The translations under genes were made by a program, and so were the position numbers. This document shows, piece by piece, positions 50,978 to 61,323 of a stretch of 64,000 nucleotides of DNA (position 1 is its first letter; each line of letters begins with the position of its first letter). This DNA is from Agarivorans sp. Toyoura001 (GTDB lineage: Bacteria > Pseudomonadota > Gammaproteobacteria > Enterobacterales > Celerinatantimonadaceae). The notes under the pieces were generated by a model. That model had not been told where the DNA came from, did not search any database, and saw only the letters and a list, made by a program, of their open reading frames with translations. The stretch covers positions 186,001 to 250,000 of the forward strand of contig NZ_BJEQ01000003.1 of assembly GCF_005405585.1 (NCBI RefSeq), in the 5' to 3' direction.

Positions 50978-51442
50978 CTACAGGGATTTTTGCATACTAA
51001 AGTTAAGCAAAGTTTGCCCTGCTCGCTGTACCTTGTTGGTTTTAATCACGCTAAAGCCTTGTTTAACAAAGAACCGCCTAGCCACTTTAGACGCATCAAC
51101 AAACAAGTATTCCCTTTGCTGTTGGCGAGCAATCGCTTCAATATACTGAAGCATTTGTAGAGCAATACCCTTAGCTTGGTATTTTGGCAAAACATAGCAG
51201 CAATCAATATTGCAGCCCTCTAGCTCAATAAAGCCCACTACCGTTTCAGCTTGCAAGGCCACAAAGCAGCGTTCAGCTTTTAAGCGTTGCTGCCAATATG
51301 AGTAATCTACGGGTGTTGATGCCCATGCTTGTTTTTGTTCCGCGCTATAGTGCTCATTACTAATGGCATGCACCGCTTGAGTAAAAACATCGGCGATTTG
51401 TTTAGCAAACCTAGTGGAATAAGGCTCGATGGTGATATTCAT
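50978..51442 (-). CDS. GNAT-family N-acetyltransferase
   Basis: 154 residues. Motif A: DCCYVLPKYQAKGIALQMLQYIEAIARQ, with QAKGIA as the pyrophosphate loop; then SKVARRFFVKQGFSVIKTNKVQRAG as motif B. N-terminal YSTRFAKQIADVFTQAVHAISNEHYSAEQKQAWAS is typical of the YafP-like group. Substrate unknown. One base after the CSD-DUF1294 gene on the same strand. Confidence 0.87.
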   Translation of the reverse strand: MNITIEPYSTRFAKQIADVFTQAVHAISNEHYSAEQKQAWASTPVDYSYWQQRLKAERCFVALQAETVVGFIELEGCNIDCCYVLPKYQAKGIALQMLQYIEAIARQQQREYLFVDASKVARRFFVKQGFSVIKTNKVQRAGQTLLNFSMQKSL

Positions 51443-52081
51443 TTAAACAAAACTCGACACAAACTCACTTATCGTTTGTCGCATTGGCGCGGCCGACGGC
51501 GTAAGCAAGTACGCTAAAGCCGCACAATTAAGCAAAACGGTAGCGTAGTAAACCCAACGAAATTGCTGTTTCTGAGTTTTATGTCGTAAGTACTGCTGAG
51601 CAAGCATAGCGCCCGGCCAACCACCGAGTAAGGCAAATACATGTAGCTTGGCTTCTTGCACTCGCCAACGACCCGCTTGAGCAGCGCTTTTATCTAGAGC
51701 ATACAAAGCAAAACAGACTAAGCTCATCACTAAATAGGCCAACGCAATTGCCAATGGCAAGTTTGCCAACATCACTAAGGCCGTTAGTAGACCGGCAAAT
51801 ACCGCGACTTTTATACTCGCGCCAAATCCAGCCTTGTTGGTCTTAGTAACAAATGCCGGTTTTGCGCCCACCAATTTAAGTTGCTTGGCGCAGGGCCTAC
51901 CTTGTTTATCGGCAGATAAGCGGTACGTAAACCAATGGCCGATTAAGCGCTCGGGGTTAATGCTTCGATCATCAAAACTGCTGGCGTGTACAAACAAGTT
52001 TTTCTCAGCGTTTTTATCACTGAGTTTTAAAAAACCAAAACCTTTGGCGTCATTCCATGAGACTAACTTCGCTTTAGTCAT
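51443..52081 (-). CDS. Cold-shock domain fused to DUF1294 membrane domain
   Basis: 212 residues. N-terminal cold-shock-like domain (LVSWNDAKGFGFLKLSDKNAEKNLFVHASSF, about residues 5-70), then a DUF1294 membrane region with about four helices and the family motif YALDKSAAQAGRWRVQEAKLHVFALLGGWPGAMLAQQYLRHKT. This fusion is known in proteobacteria; its role is not. The CSD would face the cytoplasm. The start overlaps the next gene by four bases (ATGA). Confidence 0.88.
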   Translation of the reverse strand: MTKAKLVSWNDAKGFGFLKLSDKNAEKNLFVHASSFDDRSINPERLIGHWFTYRLSADKQGRPCAKQLKLVGAKPAFVTKTNKAGFGASIKVAVFAGLLTALVMLANLPLAIALAYLVMSLVCFALYALDKSAAQAGRWRVQEAKLHVFALLGGWPGAMLAQQYLRHKTQKQQFRWVYYATVLLNCAALAYLLTPSAAPMRQTISEFVSSFV

Positions 52082-52728
52082 TCGCTTGCATCACCCTTTG
52101 CTACTAACTCGGCATGTTCTTTTATTTGCTTAGCCATGCTTGGCTTAATCTTAGCCAAGCCCTTAGCGACACCCAGTTGATTTTCTACACTGTGGTTTTG
52201 ACTAAGTTTAAATTGAGCTTGCAGCTTATCAATGCTTATTTCAAAGCCAATAATGGCTTTATTAAGCTGAGCCATAAAGTTGTCTGGAGCATCACTTACT
52301 TGCCAAGGTTTAGTTTGGTTTTGCTCGTTCTCTAGAGTCAATCGCTGCAATAAATCCAGCGTCCAGGCGGCATCATTTTTAGCCTTAATAACGCCATTAA
52401 TATGCACTGCTTGATAATTCCAAGTTGGCACTACCTTGGGGTTAGCCAGCTTAGAGGGATAAAAGTTTGGCGATACGTAAGCATCTTCCCCCTGAAACAC
52501 CACCAATGCAGATAAGTTTGACTGCAAACGCTTAGCTAAGGGATTAGCTCGCGCGATATGACCTTGTAAACACCAGTCATCTTGAGCATTTTTAGCCAGT
52601 AGTAAGGGCACATGATCGGCCACTAGGCCTGCATCACTTTGAGTGGTGATAGTGGCAAGTGGATAACTGGAGATCAGTTGAGAAATAGTTGTCCAGTCGT
52701 CTTGTTTAAAATGCTTGGGTATATGCAC
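52078..52728 (-). CDS. FMN-binding negative transcriptional regulator family protein (PaiB-like)
   Basis: 216 residues. HIPKHFKQDDWTTISQLISSYPLATI and later SPNFYPSKLANPKVVPTWNYQAVHINGVIKA match the PaiB family (FMN-binding split barrel). The name comes from a Bacillus protease/sporulation regulator; activity in proteobacteria is unproven. The start is GTG with AGGGAG nine bases upstream. Coupled to the CSD-DUF1294 gene by ATGA. Confidence 0.88.
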   Translation of the reverse strand: MHIPKHFKQDDWTTISQLISSYPLATITTQSDAGLVADHVPLLLAKNAQDDWCLQGHIARANPLAKRLQSNLSALVVFQGEDAYVSPNFYPSKLANPKVVPTWNYQAVHINGVIKAKNDAAWTLDLLQRLTLENEQNQTKPWQVSDAPDNFMAQLNKAIIGFEISIDKLQAQFKLSQNHSVENQLGVAKGLAKIKPSMAKQIKEHAELVAKGDASE

Positions 52729-52826
52729 GTGCTATCGCTCCCTGTTAGTTACTTGAATACTCTCACAATTAGGGAACCTAGCACTAGTGATGATTAAGTT
52801 ATTGTTCAGGCACTTTTTAACCCGTG

Positions 52827-53306
52827 TTAAGGCACGTAAAACTCGATGTCTTTGTTTAAGCTCATTGCATACCCAGCGCTGGCAATACCTTCTACGTCGG
52901 TGGCTTTTACTTGCATTTGACCACTTATCCAAATCACTTCCCAAGGTTCAACCATATCGATTCCAGCAGGATGGCGAACATGAATAATTTGATTGGGTGG
53001 CGGTGGGGGTAAGTGCAAACAAGCACCAAAAAATGGTACTAAAAAGAACTCAGTAATTTTGTCACCATCGCTTTCTAATGGCACGACAAAACCAGGCATA
53101 CGCATATCTTGGCCGTTTAAGGCTTGCACTAAACCGCCAGACTTTATTTGCGGCGCGCGCTCATCAAGTTGAATTTGATGATTAATAGGATTTTGGTTTG
53201 GCTGATCTCTTTCTAGCTCTGGCACCAGCGATAACCAAGGATTTGGAGTCGCCAATACTATTGGGCTAATTAAGCCAGCAAAAACAAAACATAATATTCG
53301 TAACAT
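52827..53306 (-). CDS. DUF3299 exported protein
   Basis: 159 residues with a signal peptide (FVFAGLISPIVLA). The family core is visible: VVPLESDGDKITEFFLVPFFGACLHLPPPPPNQIIHV, with a single Cys, a His and the Pro run. It then ends VEGIASAGYAMSLNKDIEFY. DUF3299 proteins are periplasmic and often near copper or ABC (lipoprotein-type) genes; function unknown. No partner beside it here. Confidence 0.82.
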   Translation of the reverse strand: MLRILCFVFAGLISPIVLATPNPWLSLVPELERDQPNQNPINHQIQLDERAPQIKSGGLVQALNGQDMRMPGFVVPLESDGDKITEFFLVPFFGACLHLPPPPPNQIIHVRHPAGIDMVEPWEVIWISGQMQVKATDVEGIASAGYAMSLNKDIEFYVP

Positions 53307-53363
53307 AGTTCACCTGAAGTCCTCTGAACTATACCAAGGCACAGTTCAGAGGTAATAGCTTAT

Positions 53364-55589
53364 TTACTCAGCGTCTAAAGCGCCGCGCATTACATTGTAA
53401 ATCGCAGTGTTGTCTACCGAACGGCCAACAAAGGCATGTGAATTTAAGCCCCAAGAAGCGATAGGTACATCAACGTTAGTGTGGCTTCCCCACTTCCAAC
53501 TGACTTCTGGTACTACACCTACGCCGTTGGTTTTCTCAAGCTTCAAACCACCCGTTTCGTGATCGGCAGTAACAATGACCATTGAGTCACTGCGTAAATC
53601 AGCCCAGTTAGCGACATCTTCAACCGTGGTATCAAAGGCAATGGTTTCATGAATCAAACGTTCTTCATCGTTAAGGTGACCTGCAAAATCAATTTGCGAA
53701 CCTTCTACCATCAGTACAAAACCATTTGGGTTTTTAGACAGAATGTCTATGGCTACTTGAGTCATTTCATTCAGCTGGGGAATGTCTTGCTCTTCGTAAC
53801 TTTTCTGGTCGCCAAGCGGTAATACATAAGGGATTTCGTCTTCACCAAAAATACCGGCAAATAAAATTTCTGCATCAGGGTCTGTTGCAGGTAACGCCGC
53901 TACCGCAGGAATCATGTCGGTTTTGTTTTTAACGATGGTGTAACCACCTAGCGCAGCCTGTTGGCTAATCACGTCTACGTCATCAACTTGCTTACTGCCA
54001 CATAAGGCAACGTTTGGCTTTACGTCGCCAAACATACTTTGTGACAAGGTAACAAAGTCATTTCGGTTCGGACCGTGTGAAGCAAAAGCTGCAGGTGTAG
54101 CATGCACACAGTGCGACGTAGCAACAATACCTACTGATTTACCCTGTTTTTGAGCATATTCCAAAATGGTTTCTAAATCAGAACCATCACCCGGACGCGC
54201 TTGAGCAATGGTGCCAGAGATAGCTTTACGGCCTGTCGAAATAGCGGTTGCCGCGGCGGCTGAGTCGGTATAGTAATTCATGCCTAGCTCGGCAAGATTC
54301 TCGTAACCTAGAGTATCAGCGCTGGCGGTTTTAATATCACCACGATGCTTGCCAGATTCTAGGAATAAGGACTCGCCTTGATAAGCACGGGTAATATCAA
54401 TTTGCCCATAGCCCATACCATCGCCAATCATCATTACAATGTTGTTCGCAGATACTAGATCGATAACATCTATGTCTTGGCTGTCGCTAGCTTGGCCTTT
54501 GTTAATGCTAAGGTTTACTTGATAACGACCTAGAGAATCGGCGGTAGCTAACTGACGAATACCCTCAATGGTTTGAGTCTCGTCGTTGGCTAAACCAACT
54601 GTAATATCACCTTCCGTTTCCCACGTATAACTTTGAGCAAAAGTACTGCCATCGGCAGTAACACTGGTGGCTAAATCAGGTACGGTGATGGTGTCATGAC
54701 CCACTACCGCGCGCATTTTAGACAAGGTTAGTGGCACTGCTTGCTGGCCATCGCCCAAGGTTGATAAAGAGAATACATAAGTACCCGCTTCAACCTGCGC
54801 AGACATTTTTCCGCCAGGGTAAGTCGTTAATGATGACTCACCTTCGCTTAGGCTAATTGGTTGGTTATCTAAAGAACCGTAAACCAAGGGTTTATCTATA
54901 CCTTGATGTAGGTTAAAGCTGATGGTGCCAGCTTCAGCAAATTTTACCTGTAATTGGTAGTTACCGGCACCCGCGTAGCTAAACTCGCTGCTGTCATTAG
55001 CAGTCCAATCGTTAAAGGTACCCACTAAGTACATCGCTTGGCTTAAGTTATCTACGTCGGTATCGGTGATGTTTTCAATTAATAAGGTGGGGTTGTTAAT
55101 CGTGGCCGACGAATCTAAGGTAAAGCGATACACTTGGTCTTCATCGCTGGAAACTGTGATATCCATATTTTGGTTACCAAAGTCGTCATACTTGCGTTGC
55201 AGCTCCATCGGAATATCAAATACCACTTCAGCATCGGCGTCTTCACCAATCGCTAAGTCGCGCTCGGCACTCCAGCTTGGGTCAGAGATTTTGAAGGAGT
55301 ACTCACCTGGCTGCATGCTAAATAAGGCAATGTATTCACCGTCGCCTTGGTAGTGTAACTGAGCTTCTGGGCGCGAAGACCAGCTATTCATAGAGCCCTT
55401 GATATACAAGCGACAATCTTTGTTGGCGTCGGCAGCAATTTCTTCATCGCTACATTTAAACGGCCCTAAATCGATGCTGTCTGCGATTGGCGGATCAACA
55501 TACACATACTCAGTATCACTATTACAACCTACTACAACAGATGTAATAGCAATACCAGCTACAACTTTTATAACTTTCCCAACTTGCAT
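53364..55589 (-). CDS. Alkaline phosphatase lipoprotein with N-terminal sandwich-like modules
   Basis: 741 residues, signal with lipobox VVGC (about residue 22). The C-terminal half (from about residue 385) is a full alkaline phosphatase: metal Asp in MMIGDGMGYG, nucleophile Ser in YYTDSAAAATAISTGRK (about 442), HCVHATPAAFASH, LMVEGSQIDFAGH and VIVTADHETGG. The N-terminal 380 residues hold two units like E-set/CBM48 or starch-binding modules (YIKGSMNSW, near 62; YLVGTFNDW, near 186). Usual bacterial enzymes are 450-500 residues. AAGGAAG precedes the ATG. Confidence 0.88.
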   Translation of the reverse strand: MQVGKVIKVVAGIAITSVVVGCNSDTEYVYVDPPIADSIDLGPFKCSDEEIAADANKDCRLYIKGSMNSWSSRPEAQLHYQGDGEYIALFSMQPGEYSFKISDPSWSAERDLAIGEDADAEVVFDIPMELQRKYDDFGNQNMDITVSSDEDQVYRFTLDSSATINNPTLLIENITDTDVDNLSQAMYLVGTFNDWTANDSSEFSYAGAGNYQLQVKFAEAGTISFNLHQGIDKPLVYGSLDNQPISLSEGESSLTTYPGGKMSAQVEAGTYVFSLSTLGDGQQAVPLTLSKMRAVVGHDTITVPDLATSVTADGSTFAQSYTWETEGDITVGLANDETQTIEGIRQLATADSLGRYQVNLSINKGQASDSQDIDVIDLVSANNIVMMIGDGMGYGQIDITRAYQGESLFLESGKHRGDIKTASADTLGYENLAELGMNYYTDSAAAATAISTGRKAISGTIAQARPGDGSDLETILEYAQKQGKSVGIVATSHCVHATPAAFASHGPNRNDFVTLSQSMFGDVKPNVALCGSKQVDDVDVISQQAALGGYTIVKNKTDMIPAVAALPATDPDAEILFAGIFGEDEIPYVLPLGDQKSYEEQDIPQLNEMTQVAIDILSKNPNGFVLMVEGSQIDFAGHLNDEERLIHETIAFDTTVEDVANWADLRSDSMVIVTADHETGGLKLEKTNGVGVVPEVSWKWGSHTNVDVPIASWGLNSHAFVGRSVDNTAIYNVMRGALDAE

Positions 55590-56057
55590 TTTACTTCCTT
55601 AATAAATAATTATTTTATGTTTTATACTTATTTATATATCTATGAATTTAATTACGATAAAAACATAGCACGGTAAACTACTCGCTTATTATGACTAAAA
55701 TATTAAAATGTGAAGCGATACAAGGAACAACTCGCAGAAACCAATAAAAACTAAATATATAAAAAACAACAACTTAATATTAAGTCCGTAAACAACAAGA
55801 CCCGTCACGTTAAAAGTGCGTAACTATCCAAAAAATACATGTTTAATAGGATTTATTTAAAGGGGAGTGATTTATTTAGACAATTAATTCATGAAAGGCT
55901 TATTCAAAAAGAATGAAAACGATTTCAATACGGTTTCACAAATAAATAAAGTGGGTGAGTTGATTTAAAATTAAAAAATTATCAAGAAAGGAATATAAAC
56001 CCTATGCCAAGAACCGCTATGAAAATGATAATTAGTTAGCTTAACGCTTAGCTGAAA
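55590..56057. other. 468-bp AT-rich intergenic region
   Basis: Very AT-rich, between the alkaline phosphatase start and the chemoreceptor stop. It should hold the phosphatase promoter. I see no Pho-box-like direct repeat (CTGTCA type). A 25-codon frame at 55891 has no support. Confidence 0.4.
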
Positions 56058-58001
56058 TTACACCTTAAAATTGGCAATACTGGCTTGTATCAATCCACTT
56101 AATTGACCCACTTTTTCAGCCTGTTGAGCTGTGTGCTCAGTACCTTCTAAACTGCGTTGCGCAGCCGATTCAATGTCTTGCATCTCATTCACTACTGTTT
56201 CCGAAGTATTTAACTGTGCGTCACAAGCAGCCGTTACATCATCCAGCAAATTAGTAATATCGCTAACTAACTGGTGAGTCGTTGCTACTGATTGCTGCAT
56301 TTCCGACATCAGTTCAAAACTAGCGCTAGCTTGGCTGCGCCCTTGGCGCATTTGCCCTTCGGTTTTTTCTGCACCTTTGACTAGTTCTCCCATCATTTGC
56401 TCAATTTGATCGGTAGAACCACGGGTTTGCTTGGCTAAGTTCCTTACCTCATCAGCCACTACCGCAAAGCCGCGACCATGCTCTCCCGCTCGAGCCGATT
56501 CAATGGCCGCATTTAACGCCAGCAAATTAGTTTGCTCTGCAATGCCATTAATCACTTCTAAGATCTTACTGGCATCTTTACTATTTTGCGCCAGCTCTCG
56601 CATATCTTCAGACGCGCTATCCACCTGCCCCACTAGCTGCTTTATTTCAGAGGTGGCGGATTGAGTCAGCTGATTGCCGTGTTCGGAGGCTTCATCAATA
56701 GCAATCGCAGAGGTATCGGCACTGCGTACATGATCAGCCACTTCGCTAAAACCTTGCGATAACTGACCAATATGGTGGCTGACTTCGCCAACCACTTGCT
56801 GCTGTTGGCCCATTTGGTCTTTAGATTGCCGAGCTAAATCATTTAGCTGTCCTGCCGCCAAATTAAGCTCCACCACGTTCGTATTGATAGTGGTTACGGT
56901 AGTTTGCAGTAATGCAATAAACTGGTTAAAGGCTTCGGCTAACTGCGCTAACTCATCCTTGCCTTTTACTTTAAGCCGCTGAGTTAAATCACCATCTCCT
57001 TGAGCAATAGCTTGCATCGCTTCAACCATGGTCACAATAGGTTGGCGAATCAAACGGGTTATTATCCAGCCCATGAGTAGCGATATCACCACAATAGACA
57101 AACCAAAGGCCATATTAGTCCAGGCGGTTTGTTGCAATTGTTGGCTAATGGCTCGGCTAGAATGGCTGAGCACTTGCCATTGATGTTGCTGGCTGTCACT
57201 CGCACCCTGCACCACTTGCTCAGCGGCAGGGTTTAATAGGTCTTCCATTAGCAATTGACGCTCTTGCAGTAACTCAAATAACCGAGAGGCCGAGTTAGCC
57301 AGCTCGGCAACGTCTTTTGCCACCAGTTCAATCCAAGCTTTATGGTGCTCACGGTTGAGCCCTTTTTGTAAATCTAACAAGGCATTTTCTGCACCAAATA
57401 GCTCTAAATAGAATTGGTCTTTACTGCGATCATCTTGGCGGTTTAAATGGCTCATTAAAGCAATGGCAGCAGCTTGAATATGATTCGCTAAATTAACGGT
57501 TAGTCCCGGTAAACGGCCAGAGTTCAGAGGATCTAAAGTGGCATGAATATCAGCACTATTAGCCAGCGCATTTGGCACTAACTGGCGTAACACAGTATTT
57601 TCAAGTCGGCTCACTTCAGCCAATAAAGGAACCAATTCTTCGGCAAAATGTTGGTCTAGCAACTGGGAGTTACTGGTAATCTGTTCGGCGTTATCAAAAC
57701 CTGTAAGGTGAGGACTACCTCCTAGTTGCTCCGCCTGTTGCGATAACTGTTGGTAGCGTTGTAATAACTGAGGGTCTTCGCTTTGGCTAAAGCGTGATTG
57801 CACCACTAAACGCTGTAAAGCATTTACCGACAACTCACCCGCTAAACGGGCTCGTGGCTCAACTTTTTGCGAAAACTCAACGGTTTGTTGCTCAACATTT
57901 TTTAGCGCTAACATGCTGCTCCACAGCATAATGCCGAGCAGCACTACAATACCAATAGGAATAAGGGCGATTTTCTGGCTAAGGCTCAATTTGTCCATCA
58001 T
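56058..58001 (-). CDS. Methyl-accepting chemotaxis protein
   Basis: 647 residues. First membrane helix about 12-30, a long helical periplasmic sensor of about 265 residues, second helix near 297-318 ([20 protein letters not shown]), HAMP ([24 protein letters not shown]), then the signalling hairpin with the tip [35 protein letters not shown]. The sensor length suggests a bimodular helical (HBM-like) domain, as in small-acid receptors. The ATG overlaps the TGA of the upstream partner gene. No pentapeptide end for CheR is visible (ends QASIANFKV). Confidence 0.92.
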   Translation of the reverse strand: MMDKLSLSQKIALIPIGIVVLLGIMLWSSMLALKNVEQQTVEFSQKVEPRARLAGELSVNALQRLVVQSRFSQSEDPQLLQRYQQLSQQAEQLGGSPHLTGFDNAEQITSNSQLLDQHFAEELVPLLAEVSRLENTVLRQLVPNALANSADIHATLDPLNSGRLPGLTVNLANHIQAAAIALMSHLNRQDDRSKDQFYLELFGAENALLDLQKGLNREHHKAWIELVAKDVAELANSASRLFELLQERQLLMEDLLNPAAEQVVQGASDSQQHQWQVLSHSSRAISQQLQQTAWTNMAFGLSIVVISLLMGWIITRLIRQPIVTMVEAMQAIAQGDGDLTQRLKVKGKDELAQLAEAFNQFIALLQTTVTTINTNVVELNLAAGQLNDLARQSKDQMGQQQQVVGEVSHHIGQLSQGFSEVADHVRSADTSAIAIDEASEHGNQLTQSATSEIKQLVGQVDSASEDMRELAQNSKDASKILEVINGIAEQTNLLALNAAIESARAGEHGRGFAVVADEVRNLAKQTRGSTDQIEQMMGELVKGAEKTEGQMRQGRSQASASFELMSEMQQSVATTHQLVSDITNLLDDVTAACDAQLNTSETVVNEMQDIESAAQRSLEGTEHTAQQAEKVGQLSGLIQASIANFKV

Positions 58002-58915
58002 AAGGCTGGCGCTCCTACCATCTGTAACAAACCACTGCGCAGTTGCACCAACTGCGCGTATAGCAAGTTCGCATTGCTAAGGTCAGCCATTGGTTCTGCA
58101 GGACTGTCTTGTTCAATTTGTAAGATTGTTTTAGCTCGATGTAACTCGGCACGTAAATTAACGGTGCTATCCACCACTTGATAGAGGCTGGATTCCCCAG
58201 TAGGTAAACGCCCTGGCTTGCTCGGTTCTATCGCCAATTGGCGGAATAAACGTTCTAATAAATACAAACACTGAAAAGCCACTATATTAGCGTCTGTTAA
58301 CTCGCGGTTTTGAAAATTGTTTAGCGATGCAAAGTTCAGTGGTAAGTCTTTTAACTGGCTTATCTGTTGTAAATCGCCCTTAATGATCGAAAGGTTCTTG
58401 GCTAACGCGGTGCTCCCTTCTCGATCAACTAAATCAACAAATAAGGCCTCAATAATCACCAATTGCTGATAAACATCATTCACTGATTTCCCTAAGGGAC
58501 GTTCTACGTCTGCGGGCTTAGTCGCCGCTACTTTAGTCGCCACAGCATCAAGTTGTTGCTCTAGCAACTCCAGATAAGGCATAACGCTACGTGGCCGAAT
58601 GACACGATAAGCCACGTTTTTATTAGCACTAACAGGCACGCCATGCTTGCTTTGCAGCTTGGCAGCAAACTCACTTAGCTGCTGGCTCTTAAATACCAAA
58701 TGGATAGCCAGCTTATCGGCAAAAATTTGCGGTTCGGTACTGAGTGCTGGAAGCTTTTGCTGTTCACGAATCTCCACCAGCTGTTGAGTAATGACTTGGG
58801 TTTTCTGATAAAGATGGTTGTTGTTTACAATCGCCGCCACACTAACAGGGCTAAACACCAGCAAACAGCCAATGGCAAAACCGTATCGTTGAAGAAATAA
58901 CACTAATTTAATCAA
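57998..58915 (-). CDS. Hypothetical exported helical protein coupled to the chemoreceptor
   Basis: 305 residues. Signal-like N-terminus ([17 protein letters not shown]). The rest is mostly helical and hydrophilic, with Gln/Leu-rich segments, few aromatic residues and one Cys after the signal (AFQCLYLLE). It shares no motif I know. The start is TTG, in frame with the signal peptide; AAGGACGAG lies just upstream. Its stop overlaps the MCP start (ATGA), so it is likely a partner, for example a ligand-binding or accessory protein in the periplasm. This is inference. Confidence 0.6.
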   Translation of the reverse strand: MIKLVLFLQRYGFAIGCLLVFSPVSVAAIVNNNHLYQKTQVITQQLVEIREQQKLPALSTEPQIFADKLAIHLVFKSQQLSEFAAKLQSKHGVPVSANKNVAYRVIRPRSVMPYLELLEQQLDAVATKVAATKPADVERPLGKSVNDVYQQLVIIEALFVDLVDREGSTALAKNLSIIKGDLQQISQLKDLPLNFASLNNFQNRELTDANIVAFQCLYLLERLFRQLAIEPSKPGRLPTGESSLYQVVDSTVNLRAELHRAKTILQIEQDSPAEPMADLSNANLLYAQLVQLRSGLLQMVGAPAL

Positions 58916-59093
58916 AGTAGAATCTCGTCCTTGAGGCGGCTTTTTAAAGCCGTTTTGAAGCCTATTCGGGTTTATTTCCAGACTTATCTTTCAAGCATAG
59001 GAACCTTTTAAGCATATAGCCAAGCAAGAACTACACCCAAGGTGTGAACAATAAGACAAAACTCAAGGAAACATCAAAAAAGTGGCAAAGTGA

Positions 59094-59873
59094 TTACAGT
59101 TGGAATAATTGTTTGGCGTTTTGCTGCACTTGTTGTTGTAGCTCAAACACATCTTGCTGGCGTAAATCGGCTACCCGCTGGTAAATATGCCCTAAATAAC
59201 AAGGCTCGTTACGGCGGCTTTTAGGTTTGGGTTTAAGATCTCGTGGCAGCAGGTAAGGCGCGTCGGTTTCTAGCAATAAACGATTGTCGGGAATTTCAGT
59301 GACGCGTTGCTGTAAGTCTTGACCACGACGTTCGTCGCACACCCAACCGGTGATGCCGATATAAATATCTAAATCAAGGCAAGCTTTAAGCGCCGCTTGG
59401 TCGCTAGTAAAGCAATGCAACACTGCACCAGGCAGCTTATCGCGCCAAGGAGCAAGGATATCGATAAAGCGCTGATGGGCGTCTCGCTCATGCATTACCA
59501 CCGGCATGTGTAACTCTGCCGCTAAGGCGAGCTGTGCTTCAAATATCGCTTCTTGCTGAGGACGAGGTGAAAAATCACGGTTAAAGTCGAGACCACACTC
59601 TCCCACAGCCACCACCTGCGATTGCGCCAATAAGGATTTTAACTCAACCAGCTGTTCTACACTTACCGATTTAGCATCGTGTGGATGCACTCCCGCAGTG
59701 GCGTAACACAGATTTGGCCATTGCAGTGCCAACTCACTGACTGCTTGGCTTTCTTGCATGTCAGAAGCAAGCAATAACATGCCATTAATGCCCGATTGTT
59801 GGGCACGCTCAACCACCTCGGTGCGGTCTTTATCAAACTGCGAACTGGTAAGATTAAGCGCGATATCAAACAT
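59094..59873 (-). CDS. tatD: TatD-family DNase
   Basis: 259 residues, metal-dependent TIM-barrel hydrolase. The opening [16 protein letters not shown] is the TatD form (no HxH pair at strand 1, as in E. coli TatD). Metal/active residues are in [33 protein letters not shown] and [14 protein letters not shown]. Acts as a 3'-5' DNase in DNA repair/quality control (reported for E. coli). Five bases after tatC. Confidence 0.93.
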   Translation of the reverse strand: MFDIALNLTSSQFDKDRTEVVERAQQSGINGMLLLASDMQESQAVSELALQWPNLCYATAGVHPHDAKSVSVEQLVELKSLLAQSQVVAVGECGLDFNRDFSPRPQQEAIFEAQLALAAELHMPVVMHERDAHQRFIDILAPWRDKLPGAVLHCFTSDQAALKACLDLDIYIGITGWVCDERRGQDLQQRVTEIPDNRLLLETDAPYLLPRDLKPKPKSRRNEPCYLGHIYQRVADLRQQDVFELQQQVQQNAKQLFQL

Positions 59874-59878
59874 AAGGC

Positions 59879-60622
59879 TTAGGCTTGCGCTTCTTCATCA
59901 TCATTCTTGCGTACATAAAAACGCGCAAAGAATAAACCGACTTCAAACAGCAGCCACATTGGCAAGGCTAATAAGGTTTGAGAAATCACATCTGGCGGGG
60001 TTAACAACATACCCACCACAAAGGCCCCTACAATCACATAAGGACGCTTGCTACGCAGCTTTTCAGGAGTAGTAGCACCCGACCAACACAGCAGCATAGT
60101 GGCAATGGGGATTTCAAAGGCTAAACCAAAGGCAAAAAACAGCTTCAGTACAAAATCGAGGTAATTAGAAATATCGGTGGCAATGGTTACGCCTTCTGGC
60201 GCTACTGCGGTAAAAAACGCAAAAGCCAGCGGGAATACCACAAAGTAGGCGAAAGCCACTCCGGCATAAAACAATAAACCAGAGCCAAATACCAAAGGAA
60301 TGAGTAGCTTACGCTCGTGTTGATACAAACCCGGCGCGATAAAGCCCCAAGCTTGCGCCAATAAATAAGGCATCGCTATAAACGCCGACGCCACTAAAGT
60401 GAGCTTAATAGGCGTGAAAAACGGCGCGGCTACGTCGGTAGCAATCATACTGGCGTTATCGGGCAATACCGCTAACAAGGGATCGGCCACTAGCGAATAA
60501 ATATCGTTAGCAAAATAGACCAGGCCAAGAAATACAATTAAACAGGCCAATACGCCACGCAGCAAACGATTGCGTAACTCAACTAAATGCTCAATTAGGG
60601 GTTGCGCAGGGGCATCACTCAT
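59879..60622 (-). CDS. tatC: Sec-independent protein translocase TatC
   Basis: 247 residues, six membrane helices. The signal-binding N-terminus [15 protein letters not shown] is clear, as are the later [15 protein letters not shown] and [14 protein letters not shown]. It receives twin-arginine signal peptides together with TatB. Three bases separate tatB and tatC. Ends with an acidic/charged tail. Confidence 0.95.
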   Translation of the reverse strand: MSDAPAQPLIEHLVELRNRLLRGVLACLIVFLGLVYFANDIYSLVADPLLAVLPDNASMIATDVAAPFFTPIKLTLVASAFIAMPYLLAQAWGFIAPGLYQHERKLLIPLVFGSGLLFYAGVAFAYFVVFPLAFAFFTAVAPEGVTIATDISNYLDFVLKLFFAFGLAFEIPIATMLLCWSGATTPEKLRSKRPYVIVGAFVVGMLLTPPDVISQTLLALPMWLLFEVGLFFARFYVRKNDDEEAQA

Positions 60623-60625
60623 AGC

Positions 60626-61039
60626 TTATTTTTTATCTTCTTGGTTGGCGTTAGGTTGTGAATCTGCAGGCATTTCCACCGTGTCGGCTTGATGCTGACT
60701 ATTTGCCGGATCAGCCTTTTCAACATCAGGCTTATCGGATGTGGTCTTTTGATATGGGCGAGTGACAGACTCGGCGCGTGCCTTTAAGGTTTCAAAAGAC
60801 TCACTCAAATCACCATTCAGTGATTCTAAGCCTTGTTGCTCGGCTTTTTTCAAGTTCTGATGCAGCTCATCCAGCTCAAGCTCTTGCTTTAGCTCGGTAG
60901 TCACAGACGATACCGACTGCTTCACTTTATTAACCACTGCCAATACACTACGAATAGCACCCGGCAAACGCTCTGGGCCAAGAATAACCAAGCCCATAAT
61001 CGAGATTAAAATTAACTCCCAAAAGCCAATATCAAACAT
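60626..61039 (-). CDS. tatB: Sec-independent protein translocase TatB
   Basis: 137 residues. One N-terminal helix (FDIGFWELILISIMGLVILGPERLPGAIRSV, the TatB start with the GPERLP hinge), an amphipathic helix, then a long charged tail. Shorter than E. coli TatB (171). Two bases after tatA. Confidence 0.95.
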   Translation of the reverse strand: MFDIGFWELILISIMGLVILGPERLPGAIRSVLAVVNKVKQSVSSVTTELKQELELDELHQNLKKAEQQGLESLNGDLSESFETLKARAESVTRPYQKTTSDKPDVEKADPANSQHQADTVEMPADSQPNANQEDKK

Positions 61040-61041
61040 GC

Positions 61042-61278
61042 TTAACCTTGCTGCTGGTCTTTGCTTTTAGTGGTTTCTTCAGTTTGCTCTTTGTTTTGAG
61101 CGAGCTGTTCTGGCGTAGATTTTTCTGCAGACTTGGCATCATCGTCGTTCATGGCATTTTTAAAACCTTTCACCGCTGAGCCTAAATCGCCACCCATGTT
61201 ACGTAGTTTTTTGGTGCCAAATAACAACACCACAATGACCGCTACGATCAACAGTTGCCAAATACTAATTCCACCCAT
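61042..61278 (-). CDS. tatA: Sec-independent protein translocase TatA
   Basis: 78 residues. N-terminal helix with [37 protein letters not shown], the TatA FGxxKL hinge, then a short Lys/Glu/Gln tail. Forms the variable pore. First of tatABC; ubiB ends 45 bases upstream. Confidence 0.95.
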   Translation of the reverse strand: MGGISIWQLLIVAVIVVLLFGTKKLRNMGGDLGSAVKGFKNAMNDDDAKSAEKSTPEQLAQNKEQTEETTKSKDQQQG

Positions 61279-61323
61279 CTGTTTTTCCTTTTACATTCTT
61301 GTTTGGCCACAATGGCCATAGTT

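Noticed and set aside
55891-55968. 25-codon frame in the AT-rich gap
   Set aside because: No good ribosome site, no similarity, and chance frames are expected in such DNA.
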